A stretch of 64,000 bases of DNA from Rhizodiscina lignyota (GCA_010015805.1 ML978125.1:186001-250000); one strand, 5' to 3'; shown: positions 10,586 through 21,600, counted from the stretch's first letter. The notes: a model not told the origin generated them from the letters alone. Translations and numbers: made by a program.

Positions 10586-10930
10586 ATGCTAATGAGAGGA
10601 CAGAATCACAGCGAGCCTGCGCCGCCCGCCCCCAAGACCGCCGCGCCCGCCCCCAAGACCGCCGCGCCCGCCATCAGCGAAGCGGAGAAGCAGCGGAAGG
10701 AAAAGAAGAAGGAGAAGACCAAGAAGAAGAGGGAGAAGAGGAAGGAGAAGATGAAGCAGAAGCAGAAGGAGACGCTGGAGGAGCTGGAGAAGATCAAGGC
10801 GGACAACGCCCGGCTCCGCGCCGCCACCTCCGCGCCGCCCGACACCGAAACCGCCGAGTCATTCGCGGTTGGCGAGGCTGAGCCAACGAAAGTCCTGCTT
10901 GGGGGGTATCAAGTTTCACGGGAAGATTGA
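10586..10930 (+). CDS. Small Lys/Glu-rich coiled-coil protein
   Basis: A 114-codon ORF. Residues about 12-30 contain a duplicated APAPKTAA unit, residues 32-62 are a highly charged K/E/R helix (EKQRKEKKKEKTKKKREKR), and residues 63-80 (LEELEKIKADNARL) have leucine heptads. This suggests a short coiled coil, possibly nucleic-acid-associated. No family is recognised. Third codon positions are almost all G or C in the central part, unlike the AT-rich DNA on both sides, which argues that it is a real coding sequence with an unusual history. Low-complexity bias could also create such an ORF by chance. Confidence 0.45.
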   Translation: MLMRGQNHSEPAPPAPKTAAPAPKTAAPAISEAEKQRKEKKKEKTKKKREKRKEKMKQKQKETLEELEKIKADNARLRAATSAPPDTETAESFAVGEAEPTKVLLGGYQVSRED

Positions 10931-11239
10931 GGTTGTTTAGATTTATGTCCACAATCATGGAAAGGGGAATATAAATCAAAAGATGAAATATTATCATTTG
11001 CGAGACCACAAAAGTAGATAACGCCTTTCGCTATGCTGTTCGAGACTTCCTTACTTCATTCGCAAAATTAACTTGCTCTTTCCAATGTCCAGAAATAGAT
11101 CGTAAATCATCTCTGGTCCCTTGTATCGCCCACCTGCACACCTTGCTAACACCCTCCCTATTTACAATTCAAAAGTGGCGACTGGCATGTATATAATGCA
11201 GCTGCCGTATATCTTGTCCCATTGCATATACGATCTCAA
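10931..11239. other. Short spacer 3' of EAF6
   Basis: No gene seen. It should contain the 3' ends of the convergent coiled-coil ORF and EAF6. The sequence is AT-rich without a clear repeat. Confidence 0.4.
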
Positions 11240-11919
11240 TCAATCTCTTCCATAGGAGATTTTGGTGCGTTTGACACTCTTAGTGTCCGTATCGTCTTCA
11301 TCATCTCCAGCCTTCTTCTTCTTTGACGTTGACTTGTTCGCTCCAGTGCTTCCCGGCGTCGGATGGTTGCTTGCTCTCCCGTTCGGAGGGCCATTGGAAG
11401 TTGGCGTTGGAGCGTGTGATGGGGTAGTATTTGCAGATGATGGGGCAGGAGAGTCCTGGGACTATATGCTGTCTGAGCAAATGTACTTATGTCAGGCACA
11501 CCATGGTTTCCTTACTCTTGCAACGCTAACTGAGCTGCGGCTGAATATTCGATCACTGTCGCTGATACCAGTCCTTCGGCGCGTTGACGTGCCTCCAGTG
11601 GCACCACCTCCTCCGCCTGTGCCCGTAGCACCTTTGATGTAGTTGTCAAAGCCTTTTATGATGTTGCCAGCAGTTGTCTCTTCCAGGTAACGCGTCTCGT
11701 GGAAGAGGATGTCTTGATCAAGGCGCGCCTGGTGATGCCGTTAAGTCCATCATCGATCACTGTGAAATATCAATTACTACCAACCATTTGATCATCGAGG
11801 ATACGCTTCTTCTGGAGCGCATCTCTCAGGTCCCGCCGCAGCTTTTCAAAGTATGGCGTTCCACGAGCTTCGCCTTGGGCAGTGCCCGCCGTGCCCGGCG
11901 GTGGAGCATTCTCGGACAT
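11240..11919 (-). CDS. EAF6: NuA4 histone acetyltransferase subunit Eaf6
   Basis: Three exons, all in phase 0: 11785-11919, 11516-11728 and 11240-11455, with introns of 56 bp (GTTGGT donor) and 60 bp (GTAAGG donor). The product is 187 aa. The Eaf6 signature is clear: YFEKLRRDLRDALQKK, a short coiled coil, then YLEETTAGNIIKGFDNYIKG, followed by the SDSDRIFSRSS segment and a basic tail (KKKKAGDDEDD, KSVKRTKISY). Spliced spacing across the first intron keeps the usual distance between the LQKKR and YLEET blocks, which supports the unusual GTTGGT donor. In yeast, Eaf6 is a nuclear subunit of the NuA4 and NuA3 acetyltransferase complexes. It is divergent from TFIIS, with 343 bp between start codons. 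Confidence 0.93.
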
Positions 11920-12262
11920 GATGGGTCGGTATGTAGAAAGAGCTTTGTCGAAATTGATGGCACAGTCTTGTGCTAGCTGCTATCGTATCATCATACGTCC
12001 TGGCGTGTTGGAGCGATGAATGTGTAACGTGAATTGGGCATCGAAAGTTCCAGTTGCGCAGAGCCGCAAAGGGCGCGGTGTTCGCGCGCAAATCAAAGGC
12101 TGCCGATCGCGGCTCAGTCCCACTTCTTCCTTCAACATCACCACCACAACCCCAGCGCTGTCACGCGAGCTCTACCTCAAAACCAACACCACCTCCGCCT
12201 ATATCTTGCTCGCCGCTTCTGAATACGACCTTTAATCATAACAGCCTCGCATGCCTCGCAAC
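11920..12262. promoter_or_regulatory. Shared EAF6/TFIIS divergent promoter region
   Basis: The 343 bp between the start codons of two divergently transcribed transcription genes. The TFIIS side ends in a CA/CT-rich leader (CATCACCACCACAACCCC). No specific factor site was identified; the promoter role is inferred from layout. Confidence 0.5.
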
Positions 12263-13204
12263 ATGGATGCCAAAGAAATTGTGCTAAAAGGCAAGGACAT
12301 CACCAAAGCCTTCGCCGGTGGAGACAAACCAGATTCCCTCCTCGCTCTCCTGGACGACCTGCGCAAGGGTGTTAAAGCCTCAGAAGAGATACTGCGATCG
12401 ACGAAGATCGGTATCACAGTGAATCGGTTGCGCGCGCACAAGGACCCCAATGTGAGCCGGCAAGCTGCTGAACTGGTGGCGAAATGGCGAACCGACGTCA
12501 AGAACGCTTCCGGTGGATCGGGCTCATCGACACCAAAGGTACAGAACGGCTTGTCTTCGCCAGCTCCATCGCCAGCGCCTCCGAAGCCAAAGGCTAAGCA
12601 CAGTGTGCCGCCGGAGAAGAGGAATGCGAAGGCGGATAAGGTCGATATAAACGTGACAGGCAATCCGACGCGCGACAACTGCCTCAAGCTCATGTACGAT
12701 GGATTGGCGTTTATGTCGGAAGATAGTATGCGTTCTTAAAATGTGTTTTACCTAACAATTACTTACGTTGATGTAGTGCCTGACGAAGTTATGCGCGTTG
12801 CGCGCGACGTCGAACTCGCCGCCTTCAACAAGTTCCAGCCCGAGTCGTCTCCGGAGTACAAAAATAAGATCCGCTCGCTCTACCAGAACCTCAAGAACAA
12901 GACGAACCCTGAACTTAGGAAGCGCGTGCTGAGCGGCGAGATTATCGCTACACGGTTCGTAGTGATGAGCCACGAAGAGCTGATGTCACCCGCACGCCGC
13001 GAGGAGGACAAAAAGCTGATGAAAGAGAACATGGACAAGGCGATGGTGGCGCAAGAGGAGAAGAGCGTTAGCACGAGCTTGCAGTGCGGCAAGTGTGGTC
13101 AGAAGAAGGTTAGCTATACGCAGGCGCAAACGAGGAGTGCGGATGAGCCGATGACGACGTTCTGCGAGTGCTTGAACTGTGGTAGGAGATGGAAATTTTC
13201 ATGA
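12263..13204 (+). CDS. Transcription elongation factor TFIIS
   Basis: Two exons, 12263-12725 and 12777-13204, with a 51-bp intron (GTATGC, CCTAACA branch, GTAG). The product is 296 aa, normal for fungal TFIIS. Order: N-terminal LW/TND helical domain (residues about 1-85), a Ser/Pro/Lys linker, central domain II (YDGLAFMSED to VLSGEI), and the C-terminal zinc ribbon CGKCGQKKVSYTQAQTRSADEP...CECLNCGRRWKFS. The ribbon holds the acidic SADEP hairpin that complements the Pol II active site to stimulate cleavage of backtracked RNA. The start at MDAKEI has a better context (AACATGG) than the in-frame ATG four codons upstream at 12251; either is possible. Orthologue of yeast DST1. Confidence 0.95.
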
Positions 13205-13700
13205 ACGGTGCGGCCATGCGGAAGTGTGGATTCTTGCATCGCTTTGGCGCATACTGGCGTTTTATCTGCAGAATCGGGTTTTTGGAGGATATACCTGGCA
13301 GCTCATTGACGACCTCGGGAACTGATGGTGTATGATACGGAGACGATCACCTTCGATCCATTTTTCGTTGAGTCGTTTGGGGAAGTATTTGGTTTCCTGG
13401 CATTGTCTTGCCAGGACCGAGCAGAGGATTGGAGCCGATCAGTAGCGCTTTGAAATAGCTACTCACAGGCTATGAAGTTTCGGTGTCGCAGAGCACACCA
13501 TGAATTAGGTTAATGGAGCAATTTGCTCTAAGTTTTACATAGAATGCTTGTAATGCTTTCAGATGTGATTGCAGTTTAATCAGTCTGCAATGGCTCATCT
13601 TTAGTCCACGTTATGGTACAAATGACTGTCATGTGAAACCCGTTTACCTCCATGATACCTTCAAAGACGGGTATGAGCACATCTACCCTCTGCTTGTTGG
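13205..13700. other. Intergenic between convergent TFIIS and TAF7
   Basis: About 0.5 kb of 3' flanking DNA between tail-to-tail genes. No ORF, repeat or RNA gene was recognised. Confidence 0.5.
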
Positions 13701-15317
13701 TCACTCAATTCCTAGTGCCGCCTTCTTCAACTCTAGATCAGCTTGCAAGCTCTGCACCTTCGCCTTGGCGCGCTGCTTAAGCAGCGGATTAGTCTGCGCC
13801 TCCAGGCCCGCTTTGGCAGCTGCCAACTCCTGCTCCAGCGTCTTCAGCTCTTCTTGCTGCTGCAACAACTCCTGCTGAGCCGCAATCTCATCCTCATCCA
13901 TTTCCTCGCCGTCGTCATCGTCATCATCGTCACCATCGTCACCGTCCGCATCAGTAGTCTCTGCGCCAGAAGCAGATGGCGTTTCTGCCGCTTGTACAGC
14001 GCCGTTCGCGTTCTGTATGGCGTGTTGGGCAGCAGTTTCGATCGAAAGGGCAGCGTTGGCCGTCTCGTCTTCACCGTCGTCCATCTCGAACTCTGCTTCC
14101 ATCAACTGTGCAAGGTCGTCCTCGGCGTCACCCTCGGCATCACCCTCAGCGTCAGCCTCGGCGTCAGCTTGATCGCCAAAGTAGTCCTCCATATCTGCTT
14201 CAGCTCCATGATACTCCATTTCATCCATTTCCTCTTCTTCTTCTTCAGGCTGCTCGCTTTCTTGTCGCAGCTTGGCAAGATCGATGACCTCAATATCGAC
14301 CTTGCCGCCAGCATCCTTCACTTTCTGGTCCAGATCCAATAGTCTCGACACTTCTGTTTCGACGGCCTCGATAGTTCGGTAGCTGACTCGCTTCCTGAAC
14401 CTTCGTTTCCGCACCAGGTGCATTGGAGGTGTGAGACCATGGGGATATTGGAACGACTCTTTGTCAATCTCAGGTGGCAAAGGGGCGGTCTTCGCTTCTT
14501 CCTCATTCTTGACCTGGCCAATCACCAACAGCATCTGACAGATATCCGCACTCTTCATCCAATTCTTCTTATCCCAGCTCTTCGTTGCCTCGATGACACA
14601 TGGGAGGTCCACCAATATTGCCGCATAGTGGTTGCCCCGTATCGTGACCATACCGCGCCTTCCCTCCTTGTCAAAGAACACCATGGAAACGTCCGCTCCG
14701 CCCTCACTAGGCTTAAGCCCAATCTTCTTCTCATCAATAGCCTCGCGCAGATAGTCGCAGTCTTCACCGGGCTGCATGCGCAGAATGAACTGCGCCTCGA
14801 TCGACGGGTCCGGCTCAGCCTCAGAGTCTTCACTATCATACCCCACACCAATCGGTCGTACTGGCATTGAGCCAACATGCTTCATCTTGATGCGCGGTGT
14901 CTGCACCGGCTTGGCCGAGAACTTGAGCATCACGGGCTGTCCACCAGCACCCGTTCCAGGAATTGGGCCTGACGGGATGATGACTCTCGGCTTCTGGGGC
15001 GGACGACCCTTCGGCCGCTTCGCTGGTGTCGTCGCACCGCCATCCTCTGCTTTGCGCTTCCTGACAGTCTTCGCAGGGGTCGCGCCGTTTGCAACATCGG
15101 GTTTGGGCTTCTTGGTGTATGCCCGCTTGGGCTTCTTGTCCGCTTGGGGAGCTTGCTCGGTCGCGGGAGTCTTGATGGTAAAGGTAATCTTCGGGCCACT
15201 ACTGCCTGGGGTAGGAGGTACCTCTGATGTCGGTGTGGGCGCAACTGCGCCTGGAACGGGCGTAGAGCTGCTGGCGCCAGCGCCCGCATCACCTTTGGGT
15301 TTGAAGGAGATCTTCAT
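13701..15317 (-). CDS. TAF7: TFIID subunit TAF7 (TAFII55 family)
   Basis: A single-exon gene of 538 aa, starting at MKISFKPKG; the 62 in-frame codons upstream are rejected as leader. The N-terminus is a Pro/Thr/Lys tail with AT-hook-like GRPPQKPR. The TAFII55 N-terminal domain follows at about residues 165-330: EAQFILRMQPGEDCDYLREAI, MVTIRGNHYAAILVDLPCVIE, TKSWDKKNWMKSADICQMLL, and a basic LVRKRRFRKRV end. The C-terminal half is an acidic region with AD/AE/GD repeats (DAEADAEGDAEGDAEDD) and a terminal coiled coil. TAF7 is a TFIID component that restrains TAF1. It is head-to-head with the TAF3-like gene, 374 bp between starts. Confidence 0.93.
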   Translation of the reverse strand: MKISFKPKGDAGAGASSSTPVPGAVAPTPTSEVPPTPGSSGPKITFTIKTPATEQAPQADKKPKRAYTKKPKPDVANGATPAKTVRKRKAEDGGATTPAKRPKGRPPQKPRVIIPSGPIPGTGAGGQPVMLKFSAKPVQTPRIKMKHVGSMPVRPIGVGYDSEDSEAEPDPSIEAQFILRMQPGEDCDYLREAIDEKKIGLKPSEGGADVSMVFFDKEGRRGMVTIRGNHYAAILVDLPCVIEATKSWDKKNWMKSADICQMLLVIGQVKNEEEAKTAPLPPEIDKESFQYPHGLTPPMHLVRKRRFRKRVSYRTIEAVETEVSRLLDLDQKVKDAGGKVDIEVIDLAKLRQESEQPEEEEEEMDEMEYHGAEADMEDYFGDQADAEADAEGDAEGDAEDDLAQLMEAEFEMDDGEDETANAALSIETAAQHAIQNANGAVQAAETPSASGAETTDADGDDGDDDDDDDGEEMDEDEIAAQQELLQQQEELKTLEQELAAAKAGLEAQTNPLLKQRAKAKVQSLQADLELKKAALGIE

Positions 15318-15691
15318 TTTAGCGGTGGAACATCTGAAGTGTGGGTTGAGACTGCGGTGGTTGTTGAGAGGAGGAGTGTAAGACGGCGGAAGAAAGTTGG
15401 GTGATGCGAGAAGTGATGGAGGAGATGGATGGTGTCGCGTGTAGGATGCGAGGTGGAGGTTACAAAAAGTGGCGCGCGGCAGAGCTTGGGCCACCTCTTT
15501 CACATCTGCACTTTCAACTTCGACTTCAACTTGAATTTGCGCACATTCACATCACAACTCGCAACACGTGCGCACGATCTGATCACACCAAAACAGCGCT
15601 GATATACCTCACGAAGCTCGAGCCGTCGACTTCACTACTTCACGACCTACAATGACGTATCGGTAGTGACACGGTATCCTCTGGCAAAGCC
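15318..15691. promoter_or_regulatory. Shared TAF7/TAF3 divergent promoter region
   Basis: 374 bp between the start codons of two TFIID-subunit-like genes transcribed in opposite directions. It contains short CTTCAACTTCGACTTCAACTTG direct repeats near 15510-15535 and a CACGTGCGCA stretch near 15565. Co-regulation is inferred from layout only. Confidence 0.5.
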
Positions 15692-16481
15692 ATGGACACA
15701 CGAAAATTCCACAACGCGCTCTTGCGCCCCGCCGTCCTTCAGATTCTTCGAGCGGCAGGTTTCCAATCAGCGCGACCATTCGCGGTGGATGCATTAACAG
15801 ACATCACCAGCCTCTACCTCAGACAGCTTGCGCAGCGCACTGCGGAGCATGCGATCGCACACCACGGCGATCTTATTGCAGACGTTACAGACGTTCGCAT
15901 GGCTATGAACGACTGCGCCGTTTTTGCGCCTATTCTGACGCCGACGGAAGAAGCGTGGAAAGAGGTGCTGAGGAAGCCTTTAGAAGAGTATCACGAGAAT
16001 GCCAGGGCGCAAGAGCAGCGCAGCAGAGATGAGGAGGACACGAGAGAGATAAAAGAGTTCATCGAATGGGTGCGAGGGGACGTGAATAAGGAGATTGCAC
16101 GGATTGCAGGGTTGGTCGCTGATGCGAACACTGTTATTGCCCCCGAGCCAAGCAATCTGAAGGATGACTATGTGACGGGTAAGTTGACTTCAGTGCCCTC
16201 TCAAGGGGCTGCGTGTTATACTAAATCTATCTTCTACAGCTCTCAAGAAGAAACACAGCAAGACGGGAGAGGAGTCTCGATTTCAAGGGTCAGTATTGGG
16301 TATTCAGGCTGAGGACAGAGCCGTCAAAGTTGAAGGCGGCTCTGTTGATTCACTACAAGAGTGGAATGAATGGGCGGCGCAAAGAGCTTCGAAACTTGCC
16401 ATTGTTGAGGCTGGCAATGGCTACGAAGCAGAGATGATCGATGAAGACCACGATAAAGATCAAATCATGTCTGAAGGATGA
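15692..16481 (+). CDS. Bromodomain-associated histone-fold protein, TAF3-like
   Basis: Two exons, 15692-16178 and 16240-16481, with a 61-bp intron (GTAAGT, CTACAG). The product is 242 aa. Residues about 8-85 form the Bromo_TP histone fold (RPAVLQILRAAGFQSARPFAV, DITSLYLRQLAQRTAEHA, DLIADVTDVRMAMNDC), used by TFIID and SAGA subunits such as TAF3 and TAF8 to pair with TAF10. The following KPLEEYHENARAQEQRSRDEED and IEWVRGDVNKEIARIAG blocks fit fungal TAF3 better than TAF8. No PHD finger is present, as in yeasts. Beyond the stop, two other frames (16477-16626 and 16598-16705) read protein-like acidic sequence, so the C-terminus may be longer through splicing or a frameshift. Confidence 0.82.
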
Positions 16482-17308
16482 AGCTGCCATCGACTTCACT
16501 TTTTCTGCAGCACGCGTGACGAAATCTATCACAGCAGCACCGTCGCTGAGGCAGGCCAAGGATTTCACAGATGCGACGGAAGACATTTCCGACAAGAGGA
16601 CATTTGAGCAATGGAGACATCGTTGACGACTTGGCCATTCAGGAGATTCAGGAGATTCAGGAGACCTTCGACGAATTGGACAAGACATTGGCGTCCGACA
16701 ACTAGGTCAAGTTGCCGTGGTGTTGTGCTTATTCTCAGACAGGGTTTTCTCATCCTCCGTTAACTGCGGACATTGACTTGTGTAGCCTCTGCTTTGTAGG
16801 CCTTCGTCTTTCACACGCTAGCAACACTTTGCAAGGCGACGAATGGTACGCTCTTGTTAGCGCCATCTGGAGAAGGATGGACTAAAACGTCACAAAGGAT
16901 GCGTTTGAGATCTTCGTCCTCAGCTTGAGTGTATCTTACAAATCACGACGCATCAATGGGGAAAGTGAGTGCCGATTGCAATAAGAAGCTATGCCAAATG
17001 TGCTGCTCGCCGTGATGATAAGGACTGATTCAAGGACTGCAGTATCAAATGACGCCTAACGCGACGCTTGCCAAAACATCACAGACCAAATCAAATCGTC
17101 AAGTCATGCCATTGGAACTCGCTCCTGAGCGTAGTGTACGCCATGCCGTCTATCAGTTCGGTCTTGTCCGAAGTCTTCACCGCTCTCCCGCTCGCCTTGC
17201 TGAAATACAATTTTGTGCAATCAAGAGACTTGACCAGACATTTGAGTCTTGTCGTCTTGCAACAGTAAAAACTTCCCCCCAGTGTCCTCTAACGGTACCA
17301 TCTCCATA
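16482..17308. other. TAF3 3' flank and spacer
   Basis: The first 220 bases may still be coding for the TAF3-like gene (see that entry); they include a CAGGAGATT triplet repeat at about 16641-16667 encoding IQEIQEIQE. From about 16710 to 17308 no supported gene or repeat is seen. Confidence 0.4.
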
Positions 17309-17708
17309 CTAGAATTTTCCACTAATACCCAGATGATCTCGGCCCGTCACTTTTTTGGCTTGAGCCTTGCGTTGATTCTCCAGTCTGACGCTCGTTGGTG
17401 ACTTCGCCATGCCGAGAGGATTCGACGCCGTGCCTGTTCGAGGGCCTGACGCCTTGGTGGCGTCCTTAATGCCGTTTCCATAGTCGCGAGTCGCGTTTGC
17501 CCAACCCCGTGTGGAATTCGAAATGCTGTGCAGTGTCTCATGTTAGTGTGTTTACGACTCATGTGCTAGACGAGGAGCACACTTACGCATTCCCAACGTT
17601 CTGACCGGCTCCTGCCACGCCATTGCCCACGGAATTGACGACCCCGCCGGCCATGTTGCCAGCTGCCGACGTGGCGTTTTGGACTTGCTTGTTAATCCAG
17701 TTTGCCAT
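17309..17708 (-). CDS. Small conserved Gly/Ala/Asn-rich protein
   Basis: Two exons, 17587-17708 and 17309-17525, with a 61-bp intron (GTAAGT donor, GCACAG acceptor, phase 2). The product is 112 aa. The N-terminus is MANWINKQVQNATSAAGNMA, followed by amphipathic VVNSVGNGVAGAGQNVGNA repeats, then WANATRDYGNGIKDATKASG and NPLGMAKSP, with a basic tail QRKAQAKKV. The imperfect 11-residue Ala/Gly/Val/Asn pattern could form an amphipathic helix on membranes or lipid surfaces. No signal peptide or transmembrane helix is present. I believe similar small proteins are widespread in ascomycetes, but I know of no function. Confidence 0.75.
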
Positions 17709-18699
17709 GACTCTGTGAAGGAGGGTGTGCAGGTGTGCAGGTGTGCAGGCGGGTGAGGTCAGTGGATGCAGAGTTAGATTTGATTGTCTCAAGCGGAGTT
17801 CAGTGCGAAACCAAGCTTTTCACGAACATGTCTAGGGGTGCGCAGGCAGATCGTCCTCATATATGCATCAGATAGCTCCCTGCACGGCAAAAACTTGGGG
17901 CGATCGCGTCGACGTCATGGGCAATCCCCGCCGGAGGAAGCGCCAGCACGTGATGCCTGTTCTGGCGCCTTCCAATCCCGGGCCGGGAGCGACGAGAGCC
18001 AATTTCAGGCGCTGCATTAAGCTTCATTCAAAGCCCACGAAATCAAGGGAAACGCCCGGAGCTGACCGACCGGTGGCTGAACGCCGTGGGCGATCATGGT
18101 CTTCGTTCCGTGTGTGATGGAGCAGAACTGGAATGGCCAGTGTGAGCATACCTGACGAGGAGCAGCCAAAGTAGGAGCTACACCGCAGTACCAAGGTGGA
18201 AGCATTAAATGAGAGCCTGGTTGCGCTCAGACCGAACATCAACCATACGTACAAACAGCAGAAGCACTGCTTTAAGGCGACCTGAGGCCGAGAATTTGGG
18301 AGTTGGCGATGCGAATGCGGGTGTCAAGGCCATCGCTTTTGGGCACACGGGCCACTGCCCCCTGCACCAATCCGCGCCGTGATAGGTCGCCTTGAAAAGT
18401 GAGGCTTCCAGCGTGGAGACTGGACTTCGCTTCTTGTCGGGCCGCATAAAACTCCAGTCGCTCTTCCACCACCACAACGCTCCATCTCCCCCTTATCCTC
18501 CACCAAGCCCTTCCATCAACGACACTTGTTCCTCAGCGCCGCTCAACTCACCCTATACTACGTTGCAACCTCCACGTGCATTTCAAGGGCGCACCACCTC
18601 TTAGCCTCGCTCTCATCACCCCTAACACCCTCTCGTTTCTCAATATGAGCTCAACTCGATAGCTCCATCGCGGCTGGCACAGGAGTAGATCTTCCAGCC
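17709..18699. other. Intergenic, divergent promoters
   Basis: About 1 kb between two divergently transcribed genes. A GTGTGCAGGTGTGCAGGTGT tandem run lies at about 17727-17748. A CT/CA-rich leader runs into the F-box gene (18470-18600). No gene is supported. Confidence 0.45.
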
Positions 18700-21600
18700 A
18701 TGGATGACGACCGTATGAGCGTTTCGAGCGGCTCTTCCGATTTGTATGGTGCTTCCGACACGGGCTACGCCGCGAACATCGTCGCGACCGCGGACACCAT
18801 TGCGGGTGCTCAAAGCGAGCATTCAACACCAAAACATGGCCTCGACGATATTGACGATATGCGTCTAGACAAGCGACCTCGAGTTGAAAATGATCAGTCG
18901 CTGACTGGCGCCTCCACACCCACTTCTGCCAACCGCCTCCCTGCCGAGATTTGGCAACACATTCTCTCATACCTCTCACCTCCGCAGTTGGGCAGGTTGA
19001 TGCAAGTCAACAAAGCTCTTCGGGACTGCCTTGATGGAGCCATTCCACCAAATCAACAGTCGATAAATGGCGTACTTCGCACTATGGACGCAGAGTCTTT
19101 ATGGGCTCGTTGGCGGACAGTCAATGTTCCAAATATGCCAAAACCGTTAGAAGGCATGAGCGAACGGGACATGTGGCGACTGATTCGAGGACTCCGTTGC
19201 GAGCTCTGCGACAAGCTTGACAACCAGCCGCGACAACCTATACCTGTGGATGTATGGCATGGAGGACCGGCCATGCAGACCACGAGAGTAGTCTGGCCTT
19301 TCGGTACACGATGTTGCGGCGAGTGCTTATACAAGACTTGCCAAAAGGTAAAAAGACGTTGGCGCTTATATTCCGAGAATTTGACGTTTCTCAGGACACA
19401 CAACTGCTCTGTACCGATGTGAAACCCTTCATGTCTGCCCTCCCATACGCATTTTTGACGCACGACTGGAATTACGTTCCAACCACCGTTGTGACCGAGT
19501 CTACAATTCCCCCTGGCCTCCACATCTCCAAGCAATTTCTCAAAGCGCATGCGGATGAGATTTTGAAGGAATGGGAGCATGTCAAGTCACTCGGAAAGCC
19601 AGCAGCTGATGAGTGGAGCAAAGGCTTAGCTGGCACGGGAAAGTACACCATGACAGATGCCGCGCGATGGGAACGCTGGGAAACAAAGGGTGGTCTCAAC
19701 GGTGTCCTTTTCATGCTCACACCACAGCAGCCACAAGTGACTCCCCCTGTGTACACACAAATGGCACAACCTACACCATCACAGCCTTGGGGTGCGAACC
19801 AGTTCTCTTGGCCTCAAACGTCATCTCAGCCGCAGTTCTTCCAGCCACAACCCATTTCGATGGCCCAACAACCCTTTCACCATACTTCAACGACAGCGGG
19901 TCCTCAACATTACTTCCAAACTTCTCCAGCTGGCATCCAAAATCCATTCCCACAACCTGGTCCGATATCCACACCTCATGGGCAAACACCAGGTGCATAT
20001 GGACAGCCTCCAAACCTGCCTCAAACCCAGACACCTCAACATCGAGTCGAGCGCAACGCACGCGACGCTACCGAAGCCAAATACATCAGACGGAAGGCAA
20101 TTGTGGAGAGATGCGTGTCTGACATTGATCCACCTCTTCCGGAGAACGTTTTGCGTCACATGGAATCGTTTCAAGCCGCCACACAAATCTCTGCGCGTCT
20201 CACGGACGGCGCCTGGGAAGTTTTGAAGCCCCGTCTTATTGCTCAGAGGCCAGCTGCAGAAGCAATGGAGCGTGAACACACTGCGCAACTTCTCGCATTG
20301 CAGGCACAAGTAAATGCTGAAAATAAGCGGAACATATACTCCAAAGAGGCAAAGGACGCGCAGGAACGGGAGTGGGAAGAAGCTCTCAAGCCCCAACGAG
20401 AGAAGCTTAGCTCGTACGCCGATCAATACGTCAAGCAGCATTGGAAAGGTGGACATTCCATAAACAGCGGTAATGTCGCGCTTTTCGCAATCTCCGTCTT
20501 CAATCACGTCCGAAAGCAGTTCTACACCGAACTCGAGGTGCAGGACAGGCTTGCTATGGTAACTGGCCAACCGATTCCAACTGATCTTCCCGATGGACCC
20601 TTTTTGCGACGCTTGACGCTCGAGACCATGAAGTGGGTGTACGATAACAAGATTCGGCCGCTCACTCGTGACTTTGGGAAGGAGATATTCTACTGCAACG
20701 GCGATGGATGCGAGTCGAACAGCAAGCTTTACGCCTTCGAGGGTGTCATTCAGCACTATGGTGCAAAGCATACTAACAACTTCAGCAAAGGCAACGTGAT
20801 CATACATTGGCAAACAGCAGATTGGCCTGAGGATCTACCATTCTTTGACCCTGGATCTGGACCCACAACGCGGTATAGTCATCATACAAATGGTGGGTTT
20901 TCTCGCGGCACCACAATAACGCCCCAGGTTACGTCGAGCGCTCCATTCAGTGTTCCTTCACTTACGACAAGTCCTTACACCCCGCTTTCTGGATACGGAC
21001 ATGGACCTTTCCCTCCACCAATTGGCGCTGCAAACGGATTCTCACCACCAGGCCACCACCCATACAGCCACGTATCTGCTCCTTCCCTTGGTGCCAGCTC
21101 GCAGACGATCTCTCAGTCATTCGACCCAATGGACTTGAGCCAGTATTTTCCAAAAGGCCCGTTGACTAACTTACCCAGTCCATCTGCGGTTACGCCAGGC
21201 ACAGAGGTCACTCCGTTCTCAGCTCCAGTCGTTGACTTGTTGAATGCTTTGGGTATTAAATCCGTCCCTCCACTGGCTGCAGTACCTCCACCTTTGGAAG
21301 CCTCCGCGCCACCGGAGAAGAAGCCCACGCTTTTGGACACTGACGTTCCAGACTTCCAGGTCTACCAAGACCAGTTGAAGTTCATTGCAGACACGGGGCG
21401 TTCAATCTGGAATAGCCTTCCGGCTATTCTTGACATCCCTCAAAGTGTAAGGGTATTTGCTGTCATTCATCATACTGTCTCGCAGTTCCTCAATCGTTTT
21501 GACGTCAACCTCTCTCTCGAGACTTTTACAGCTGCTCTTACAAACAACCCGCTTTTGGAGCCGCTGAAGAACGCGAATGACCTTTCGTGTCAGCTTTGTG

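Noticed and set aside
10350-10592. 80-codon plus ORF before the coiled-coil ORF
   Set aside because: AT-rich, no motif, and it overlaps the start of the better ORF.
13743-14342. 199-codon plus ORF
   Set aside because: Antisense shadow of the acidic C-terminus of TAF7; Asp/Glu codons read backwards as Val/Leu/Ser.
19887-20813. 308-codon minus ORF
   Set aside because: Antisense shadow inside the F-box gene's long exon.
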